Shown one piece after another: positions 61,801 to 64,000 of a stretch of 64,000 nt of DNA (its first letter is position 1; every line of letters begins with the position of its first letter). The notes below the pieces were generated by a model that worked only from the letters and a program-made list of their open reading frames with translations, was not told where the DNA came from and did no database searches. The stretch covers positions 916,768-980,767 of the forward strand of contig JACBWW010000090.1 in the NCBI GenBank assembly GCA_020086605.1, read 5' to 3'. A program made the translations under genes and the position numbers. This DNA comes from Lanius collurio (Eukaryota; Chordata; Aves; Passeriformes; Laniidae).

Positions 61801-61993
61801 CCCCCCCGGCCTGCCCCCCCCTCATCCCCCGGAGGAAGCACCCCTCGGCCCCCAGCACTAGGCGCTGCTGCGGAAACCAGCGCTGCAGCCCCAAGCGGTG
61901 CCGAGGGCTGCGGGCCCCGGTGCCCGGTACCTTGGAGTACTCCTGGGCCAGCTTCTGGTACTTCCCCTGCAGCTCCGCCGCGGCCGCCGCCAT
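31823..61993 (-). CDS. PPP1R21: PPP1R21 (KLRAQ1/CCDC128), complete coding sequence in 22 exons
   Basis: A coiled-coil protein of early endosomes. It is a subunit of the FERRY complex, which binds Rab5-GTP and links mRNA and ribosomes to endosomes, and was earlier annotated as protein phosphatase 1 regulatory subunit 21. The 22 exons listed here join in phase to 780 codons plus TAG, the human length. Visible parts: N-terminal KLRAQ segment across the exon 1/2 junction (EYSK|LRAQNQVLKKGV); long heptad-rich coiled coil to about residue 220; KVPF at 227-230, which fits the PP1-docking RVxF consensus; a conserved globular middle (about 252-535); a second coiled coil (about 567-645); and the C-terminal TTKRSYEDQ segment at 733-741 with a basic tail. 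The start at 61993 has G at -3 and G at +4. All introns are GT-AG except intron 20 (GC-AG). Introns 5 and 10 are only 100 and 79 bp. A CpG-island promoter covers exon 1. Confidence 0.97.
31853..33659 (-). other. PPP1R21: PPP1R21 intron 21
   Basis: GT-AG intron (AAG|GTGAGT ... CACAG|GGAAAT). It contains the retrocopy-like or alternative 3' end at about 32294-32580; the rest is AT-rich without recognisable features. Confidence 0.8.
32294..32580 (-). pseudogene. possible retrocopy or alternative 3' end inside intron 21
   Basis: On the minus strand a 72-codon open frame (32343-32561) is followed by a short tail, AATAAA (32318-32323) and, 11 nt later, a genomic A-run of 13 extended by AG-interrupted A's. 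This is how a reverse-transcribed mRNA 3' end looks. Equally, read-through from exon 21 could polyadenylate here. I do not recognise the encoded peptide and could not define a 5' end or target-site duplication. Confidence 0.25.
33660..33788 (-). CDS. PPP1R21: PPP1R21 coding exon 21
   Basis: Residues 729-771, holding the family signature TTKRSYEDQLSMMSDHLCSM. Acceptor CCCTTAG|GATGAA, donor AAG|GTGAGT. Confidence 0.97.
33789..35833 (-). other. PPP1R21: PPP1R21 intron 20, GC-AG type
   Basis: The phase-0 joint needs the donor CAG|GCAAGT at 35833, a GC donor that otherwise matches the U1 consensus exactly, with acceptor TTAG|GATGAA. A CR1 fragment lies inside at about 34250-34935. Confidence 0.88.
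34250..34935 (+). repeat. CR1 LINE, internal (ORF2-region) fragment
   Basis: Plus-strand text follows the CR1 internal consensus in order: 'gattttaactactctgg' (for 'gacttcaactacccaga'), 'gctttgtgctggacc', 'ctggtcagggatgtgaa', 'ggcagccttggctgcag', 'cttctttcaaggtctgctt', 'ggggcccaggacagctg'. It lacks the CR1 3' end, so it is an old internal relic. Many stops break the frame; boundaries are approximate. Confidence 0.75.
35834..35932 (-). CDS. PPP1R21: PPP1R21 coding exon 20
   Basis: Residues 696-728 (CRALAKRLSLAEKSKESLTE and onward to RLQ). Acceptor CTGGTAG|TGTCGA; donor CAG|GCAAGT, the non-canonical GC donor. Confidence 0.94.
35933..36839 (-). other. PPP1R21: PPP1R21 intron 19
   Basis: GT-AG intron (GAG|GTGAGC ... 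GGTAG|TGTCGA). Nothing else recognised. Confidence 0.8.
36840..36956 (-). CDS. PPP1R21: PPP1R21 coding exon 19
   Basis: Residues 657-695, with PDVESREDLIKTHYMARIAE and the conserved LQLADSKSVHF. Acceptor TTTTCCAG|GCTCCA, donor GAG|GTGAGC. Confidence 0.96.
36957..38156 (-). other. PPP1R21: PPP1R21 intron 18
   Basis: GT-AG intron (AAG|GTAATC ... TCCAG|GCTCCA); AT-rich, nothing else recognised. Confidence 0.8.
38157..38192 (-). CDS. PPP1R21: PPP1R21 coding exon 18 (36-bp small exon)
   Basis: Twelve codons, IGMLTVTTDNEK (645-656), phase 0 at both ends, between acceptor TGTTCTAG|ATTGGA and donor AAG|GTAATC. It aligns with the IGTLTRTSDSEV stretch of the human protein. Because it is symmetric it can be skipped without a frameshift. 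Confidence 0.88.
38193..39572 (-). other. PPP1R21: PPP1R21 intron 17
   Basis: GT-AG intron (CTG|GTAAGT ... TTCTAG|ATTGGA). No features recognised. Confidence 0.8.
39573..39806 (-). CDS. PPP1R21: PPP1R21 coding exon 17
   Basis: Residues 567-644. It starts with a strong coiled coil (LEQEKEHWMLEAQLAKIKLE), continues into a variable Ser/Thr/Gln-rich linker and ends in PIKSTSL. The linker is the part least like the human sequence, while exon ends are conserved. Acceptor TTCTAAAG|GTCCAG, donor CTG|GTAAGT. Confidence 0.96.
39807..40954 (-). other. PPP1R21: PPP1R21 intron 16
   Basis: GT-AG intron (CAG|GTACTC ... TAAAG|GTCCAG). Nothing else recognised. Confidence 0.8.
40955..41047 (-). CDS. PPP1R21: PPP1R21 coding exon 16
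   Basis: Residues 536-566 with the conserved SVPYEEALANRRVLLSSTES. Acceptor TTCTGCAG|CCTTGT, donor CAG|GTACTC. Confidence 0.95.
41048..41810 (-). other. PPP1R21: PPP1R21 intron 15
   Basis: Intron with a weaker donor, AAG|GTTTGT, and acceptor CTGCAG|CCTTGT. Nothing else recognised. Confidence 0.8.
41811..41963 (-). CDS. PPP1R21: PPP1R21 coding exon 15
   Basis: Residues 485-535, including FFSNNLDHFTTSLSYGPKGG and SPLSAECMLQYKKKAAAYMK, among the best conserved parts of the family. The first codon is ATG where human has Ile, so this exon can be mistaken for a gene start. Confidence 0.97.
41964..42334 (-). other. PPP1R21: PPP1R21 intron 14 (371 bp)
   Basis: GT-AG intron (AAG|GTAATG ... TTTAG|ATGGCC). 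Nothing else recognised. Confidence 0.8.
42335..42462 (-). CDS. PPP1R21: PPP1R21 coding exon 14
   Basis: Completes Asp442 with two bases, then residues 443-484 (ISKHYSQKATLEQDVPTATQ, then KLITTNDCILSSVAALTNGA). Acceptor TTTCCCAG|ATATTT, donor AAG|GTAATG. Confidence 0.95.
42463..43757 (-). other. PPP1R21: PPP1R21 intron 13
   Basis: GT-AG intron (AAAG|GTGAGA ... CCCAG|ATATTT). Nothing else recognised. Confidence 0.8.
43758..43850 (-). CDS. PPP1R21: PPP1R21 coding exon 13
   Basis: Residues 411(part)-441 and one base of 442 (RPEGLLRTNYNFVFTNIAAS, then LHGFHEVLK). Acceptor CTCTTAG|GTACAA, donor AAAAG|GTGAGA. Confidence 0.94.
43851..44483 (-). other. PPP1R21: PPP1R21 intron 12
   Basis: GT-AG intron (CCAA|GTAAGT ... 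CTTAG|GTACAA). Nothing else recognised. Confidence 0.8.
44484..44620 (-). CDS. PPP1R21: PPP1R21 coding exon 12
   Basis: Residues 365(part)-410 and one base of 411, with LEEECESSLCTAALRARNME and TAVFEKLHTYISLLALP. Acceptor ATTCCTAG|TTTGGA, donor CCAA|GTAAGT. Confidence 0.96.
44621..45490 (-). other. PPP1R21: PPP1R21 intron 11
   Basis: GT-AG intron (AAAAAG|GTACTT ... CCTAG|TTTGGA), with a poly-A run near 45343-45358. Nothing else recognised. Confidence 0.8.
45491..45579 (-). CDS. PPP1R21: PPP1R21 coding exon 11
   Basis: Residues 336-364 plus two bases of Ser365 (ETTVKLKAFSEHLASYLGFL, then RKILPYQLK). Acceptor CCTTTCAG|GAAACA, donor AAG|GTACTT. Confidence 0.93.
45580..45658 (-). other. PPP1R21: PPP1R21 intron 10 (79 bp)
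   Basis: Very short GT-AG intron between CTG|GTAAGT and TTTCAG|GAAACA, close to the practical minimum for vertebrate splicing. Confidence 0.88.
45659..45760 (-). CDS. PPP1R21: PPP1R21 coding exon 10
   Basis: Residues 302-335 (FSQYLHENASYVRPLEEGML, then HLFQSITEDTVTVL). Acceptor TGCCCTCAG|TTCTCA, donor CTG|GTAAGT. Confidence 0.96.
45761..48723 (-). other. PPP1R21: PPP1R21 intron 9
   Basis: GT-AG intron of 3 kb (AAG|GTAAAG ... CCTCAG|TTCTCA). It holds a 21-A run at about 47120-47140; no other repeat or gene recognised. Confidence 0.8.
48724..48873 (-). CDS. PPP1R21: PPP1R21 coding exon 9
   Basis: Residues 252-301 with LRDLAGQALAFVQELVTALL and NFHTYTEQKVQIFPIDSA, nearly identical to mammals. 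Acceptor TTTACAG|CTGAAG, donor AAG|GTAAAG. Confidence 0.97.
48874..50868 (-). other. PPP1R21: PPP1R21 intron 8
   Basis: GT-AG intron (CAG|GTAAGC ... TTACAG|CTGAAG). Nothing else recognised. Confidence 0.8.
50869..50921 (-). CDS. PPP1R21: PPP1R21 coding exon 8 (53 bp)
   Basis: Two bases of Arg234, then residues 235-251 (STRYNALNVPLHNRRNQ). Acceptor TCCTGTAG|GGTCTA, donor CAG|GTAAGC. Its length is not a multiple of three, so skipping would shift the frame. Confidence 0.92.
50922..53168 (-). other. PPP1R21: PPP1R21 intron 7
   Basis: GT-AG intron (ACAA|GTACGT ... CTGTAG|GGTCTA). A G8-C-G7 run on the plus strand at 50961-50976 (C-rich in the transcript) lies 40 nt before the exon 8 acceptor. Confidence 0.8.
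53169..53263 (-). CDS. PPP1R21: PPP1R21 coding exon 7
   Basis: Last base of Cys202, residues 203-233, one base of 234. It contains LGSRLEESLCIINEKVPFND with KVPF at 227-230, which fits the PP1-docking RVxF form. Acceptor TTATTTAG|CCAGCA, donor ACAA|GTACGT. 95 bp, so skipping shifts the frame. Confidence 0.95.
53292..53307 (+). repeat. (CA)8 microsatellite next to the exon 7 acceptor
   Basis: Eight CA units on plus, read as UG repeats in the PPP1R21 transcript, ending about 28 nt upstream of the exon 7 splice acceptor with a T-rich stretch between. Confidence 0.9.
55004..55050 (+). repeat. TTATA-type AT microsatellite
   Basis: Repeated ttata/ttatatta units with one 'aaa' interruption, in PPP1R21 intron 6. 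Confidence 0.9.
55727..55785 (-). CDS. PPP1R21: PPP1R21 coding exon 6 (59 bp)
   Basis: Residues 183-201 (IKSQTLEREAKDCRLRTEE) and two bases of Cys202, coiled coil. Acceptor TGCATAAAG|ATCAAG has a weak polypyrimidine tract; donor AGTG|GTAAGT. Confidence 0.92.
55786..55885 (-). other. PPP1R21: PPP1R21 intron 5 (100 bp)
   Basis: Short GT-AG intron (GAA|GTAAGG ... AAAG|ATCAAG). Nothing else in it. Confidence 0.88.
55886..56050 (-). CDS. PPP1R21: PPP1R21 coding exon 5
   Basis: Residues 128-182 (FFEADEQHKRLEAELRSRLE, then AQHQAVVDSLTKKYMETIEK), continuous coiled coil. Acceptor TCCTTTAG|TTTTTT, donor GAA|GTAAGG. Confidence 0.96.
56051..56727 (-). other. PPP1R21: PPP1R21 intron 4
   Basis: GT-AG intron (CTT|GTGAGT ... 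TTTAG|TTTTTT). Nothing else recognised. Confidence 0.8.
56728..56829 (-). CDS. PPP1R21: PPP1R21 coding exon 4
   Basis: Residues 94-127 (KSVDSSSQLSQEQKSVFNED, then LQKKIEENERLHIL). Acceptor TTCTCTTAG|AAAAGT, donor ACTT|GTGAGT. Confidence 0.95.
56830..58610 (-). other. PPP1R21: PPP1R21 intron 3
   Basis: GT-AG intron (AAG|GTATGT ... CTTAG|AAAAGT). It holds a 20-bp direct repeat at 58024-58068. The GC-richer patch near 56980-57360 has a 135-codon plus-strand frame without recognisable motif. Confidence 0.8.
58024..58068 (+). repeat. 20-bp tandem direct repeat
   Basis: The 20-mer tcaagaacatgatatcacta occurs at 58024-58043 and again at 58049-58068, with 5 nt between. A local slippage duplication. 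Confidence 0.9.
58611..58757 (-). CDS. PPP1R21: PPP1R21 coding exon 3
   Basis: Residues 45-93 (EQLKMKDQSLRKLQQEMDSL, then LAKRVELLQDELDLSEARGK), coiled coil ending in a basic KKNK. Acceptor TCATTCAG|GAACAA, donor AAG|GTATGT. Confidence 0.97.
58758..59166 (-). other. PPP1R21: PPP1R21 intron 2 (409 bp)
   Basis: GT-AG intron (AAG|GTAATC ... TTCAG|GAACAA). Nothing else recognised. Confidence 0.82.
59167..59235 (-). CDS. PPP1R21: PPP1R21 coding exon 2
   Basis: Residues 22-44 (LRAQNQVLKKGVVDEQANSA, then SLK). With the Lys at the end of exon 1 it completes the KLRAQ signature. Acceptor TTTTTCAG|CTTCGC, donor AAG|GTAATC. Confidence 0.96.
59236..61930 (-). other. PPP1R21: PPP1R21 intron 1 (2.7 kb)
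   Basis: GT-AG intron: donor AAG|GTACCG, acceptor TTTTCAG|CTTCGC. Contains no recognisable gene; the frames of 95-107 codons near 60.1-60.8 kb overlap on opposite strands and lack motifs. Confidence 0.82.
61931..61993 (-). CDS. PPP1R21: PPP1R21 coding exon 1
   Basis: Residues 1-21 (MAAAAAELQGKYQKLAQEYS, then K). The start context GAG ATG G is strong. The N-terminus matches the family apart from a slightly longer alanine run. Donor AAG|GTACCG. The frame stays open for 67 codons upstream to an ATG at 62194, but the family start is the downstream one. Confidence 0.95.
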
Positions 61994-62176
61994 CTCCGCC
62001 CCGCCGGCTCGCCTGCACTCGGCTCCGCTCGGCTGCACTCGGCTTGAGTCGGGCGCTCCCGCTGGCCCCGCACGCCCGTGAATGGGAAGACGCACTTCCG
62101 GGTTCAGGGCGGCGGGAACGCGATGACGTAACGGCGCCGTCCGCGAGGCGAGGGGGCGGAGCGCTAAGCCGCCGGC

Positions 62177-62210
62177 GCCACCATCTTGACGCAACTTCCA
62201 AGATGGCGGC
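62177..62210 (-). promoter_or_regulatory. PPP1R21: inverted pair of YY1-like boxes
   Basis: GCCACCATCTTG and CAAGATGGCGGC face each other with a 10-nt spacer; the arms match at 11 of 12 positions. Each fits the AAnATGGCGGC YY1 core. Confidence 0.6.
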
Positions 62211-62241
62211 GGGAGGGGGGCGGGGCTTCCGGGAGGACCGG

Positions 62242-62251
62242 GTCACGTGAC
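62242..62251. promoter_or_regulatory. PPP1R21: palindromic E-box GTCACGTGAC (CLEAR/USF type)
   Basis: A perfect 10-bp palindrome about 250 bp upstream of the PPP1R21 start codon, the preferred site of USF and of TFEB/MITF-family factors. Confidence 0.6.
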
Positions 62252-62640
62252 ACCGGCGCGGCGCTCTCCGTCCCCGGCTGTTGCCATGGCGACGGCTGCG
62301 GGGCCGCGCGCGGCCTCCGGGCTACGGGGCGCCGCCCCGCCCAAAAAGCTTTGCCCGGGAGCGGGGCCGGGGTCAGGGGCTGATGTCGTGATGATCGCGA
62401 TGCGGAAAGCTGTGAGCGATGATCCGGTGCCCCGGCGCCACCCCTGCCTGGGCACCGTGCCCTCGTCGGTCCCGCGGGTCCCCGCCCGGGCAGCGCTGTC
62501 GCCAGGGGGAGCCCCGGGACGCGCGACACGCACAGAAACTGAGGCAGCCGCGGTTGTTTGCGGGCCCACAGGGGACTCAGCGAGACAAAAGGCGGTGCGG
62601 CCACTTCCCATGGCTCGCAGTGGGTGTCACTGCCAGCGCC

Positions 62641-62795
62641 TGGATCCCCCTGCAGCCTCCAGCCTTCAGATACCAACTGAAGGAGATAATGAGTATATCC
62701 ATTATATCCTAGTGAAGGAGAACACGGGTAGATCCCGCGTCGTGCAGTGCCCTCTCCAGCTGCAGAAACCCGATTTCCACAGTCTCGGGCATCAT
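62641..62795. other. short flank between CpG island and CR1
   Basis: No recognised feature. It may include an older 5' extension of the adjacent CR1, which I cannot align with confidence. Confidence 0.4.
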
Positions 62796-63142
62796 TCAGA
62801 GGGGGTCTCATTAATGCATATAAATATCTCGAAGTGCCAAGGGGTTGGTGCCAGACTCTTCTCAGCGGTGCCCAGTGTTAGGACGAAAAGCAGTGGCTGT
62901 AAACTAAAACACAAGAATTTCCACCTCAGCACGAGGAAGAATTTCTTTACACTGAGTGTGAGAGCACTGGCATAGCTGCCCAGAGAGGTTGTGGACTGTC
63001 CCTCCCTGGTGACATTCAAACCCCACTGGACACGCTCCTGTGTTACCTGCTCCAGGTGACCCTGCCTTGGCAGGGGGTTGGACTGGATGGTTTCCAGAAG
63101 TCCCTTCCAGTCCTAACAACTCTGTGATTCTGTGTTTCTGGG
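62796..63142 (+). repeat. CR1 LINE, 3' terminal fragment
   Basis: Typical CR1 3' region in order: 'ctcattaatgcatataaatat', 'gaagaatttctttacactga', 'gagcactggcatagctgccc', 'agagaggttgtggact', 'ccctggtgacattcaa', 'ggttggactggatggttt', 'agtcccttccagtcc', ending in the CR1 tail repeat 'attctgtg'. It is 5'-truncated, lies 0.8 kb upstream of the PPP1R21 start, and is oriented opposite to the gene. Confidence 0.92.
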
Positions 63143-64000
63143 TGTCTACACCCAGTGTTTTCCTGGGGGGCCCTTCTCTGCTCTCTTCTCTCCAGTGTGC
63201 AGATCTCTGTTTTGGAGCCACCTTTGAGCTTCTCCAGCATTAATCCATCCTTTGGAGATTGCTGAGGCTCTGCTACTTATCTCCCATTTGCTTCTTTATC
63301 CTCAGATTTGCCAAACATTCAGACATATATATAGCATCAGCACACTTCAAGCAGAAACTGAAAACATCATAAAAGGTGTATTTGATCCTGCCAGGTACTC
63401 AGCCAATTCAGAATTTTGTTTCTGAACATGACTGAAAACAGATGTGTAAGGAAAAGTAATAAGGCAAAAATGTGATGAGACTCTACCAATATATGCTGAG
63501 CATCTGGCGATTTGCAGGTTAAGGGCTTCCTGGTCTAGGACAGAGATGTAGCAGCAAATTATTACTTTTGTTCAGTTTCCATGGTATCATTTTTTTCCAC
63601 TTGATTTCAGCACAGTGTCTTCATAGCTGTTCCCCAGTAGTGGGTAGTGCTAGAGGTGACAAATCATCGTTTTGTTACCTCCTTTTGTCTTTGTTCCCCT
63701 TAAGTAGGAGTGGATAAAAGGTGCCTGCAATAGAAGCTAATTTTTTCCTTCATCTTGAGGCTTTGATGGTGTATGTGTGCTACTCCTTTGCTCATCAGTA
63801 GTGGAGTTGGTGAGCCCTAAATATGACATGGGGGCCAGATTAGTAAATATGTTTGTATCTCCAAAGGAGGTCTTAAAGCTGGAGGACATGCTGCTGATCC
63901 ATATTGCCAACAGCAGCACTGTGCATTTTCAGGAAGTAAAAAAGGAGAAATAAGCAAAACACACACTGTCATCATTCATCCAAATGATCTTGGTGCTGTT
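63143..64000. other. upstream intergenic flank
   Basis: No exon, RNA gene or repeat recognised on either strand. By conserved order FOXN2 should lie further right, outside the window. Confidence 0.5.

Larger units (their letters stand above)
61760..62640 (-). promoter_or_regulatory. PPP1R21: PPP1R21 CpG-island promoter
   Basis: Dense CpG sequence around exon 1 without a TATA box. Motifs upstream of the start codon at 61993: ETS-type ACTTCCGGG (62094-62102), CRE-like TGACGTAA (62124-62131), an inverted pair of YY1-like boxes (62177-62188 and 62199-62210), and the palindromic E-box GTCACGTGAC (62242-62251). Long frames on both strands here (up to 254 codons) are GC-rich artefacts. Confidence 0.82.

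Noticed and set aside
61486..62250. 254-codon plus-strand open frame over the PPP1R21 CpG island
   Set aside because: Pro/Arg/Ala-rich translation of CpG-rich DNA, antisense to a firm exon and promoter; no domain or conserved motif.
62247..62975. 242-codon plus frame starting in the CpG island and running into CR1
   Set aside because: Crosses from promoter sequence into a LINE fragment; not a plausible protein.
1..64000. CRISPR arrays, bacterial operons, phage or toxin systems
   Set aside because: No spaced identical repeats and no prokaryotic gene layout; spliced vertebrate genes and CR1 elements dominate.
1..64000. tRNA, rRNA or snRNA genes
   Set aside because: No tRNA cloverleaf boxes with paired arms or conserved snRNA cores were recognised on reading; a covariance-model scan would be decisive.

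Overview
The window is vertebrate nuclear DNA, almost certainly from a bird. It holds CR1 LINE copies of the avian/reptilian type, compact introns, two CpG islands and two intron-containing genes on the minus strand. It has no operons, no prokaryotic features and no complete mobile element. The gene order (PPP1R21 upstream of STON1, same strand) matches the conserved block FOXN2-PPP1R21-STON1-GTF2A1L-LHCGR known from human 2p16.3, so this is an ordinary, well-conserved euchromatic region.

Layout. 1-183: 3' end of a CR1 LINE. About 383-4498: 3' untranslated and downstream region of STON1, with candidate poly(A) signals at both ends. 4499-13712: STON1 coding sequence, rebuilt from three exons into a 735-residue stonin-1. 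13.8-24.3 kb: long first intron of STON1. 24.2-24.56 kb: CpG-island promoter of STON1, next to a 140-bp polypurine tract. 24.6-30.47 kb: intergenic, AT-rich, no gene seen. 30.47-62.0 kb: PPP1R21, rebuilt here from 22 coding exons into a 780-residue protein; every exon joins in phase and carries the hallmark N-terminal KLRAQ and C-terminal TTKRSYEDQ segments. 61.76-62.64 kb: CpG-island promoter of PPP1R21. 62.8-63.14 kb: another CR1 copy. 63.14-64 kb: nothing recognisable.

Function. Both genes act in membrane traffic. Stonin-1 is an AP-2/clathrin-associated cargo adaptor with a stonin homology domain and a mu homology domain. PPP1R21 is a coiled-coil subunit of the Rab5-binding FERRY complex on early endosomes and was first named as a candidate protein-phosphatase-1 regulatory subunit. 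They are adjacent and co-oriented but have separate CpG promoters.

I found no novel multi-gene system. The items most worth a second look are: a GC-AG intron in PPP1R21; a perfect palindromic E-box (CLEAR/USF type) and an inverted YY1 pair in its promoter; (TG)8 and poly-C tracts just upstream of two frame-shifting small exons; a retrocopy-like or alternative 3' end in the last PPP1R21 intron; alternative poly(A) sites for STON1; and an unclassified GC-richer block inside STON1 intron 2. Ortholog lengths and family facts come from general knowledge; no database search was possible.
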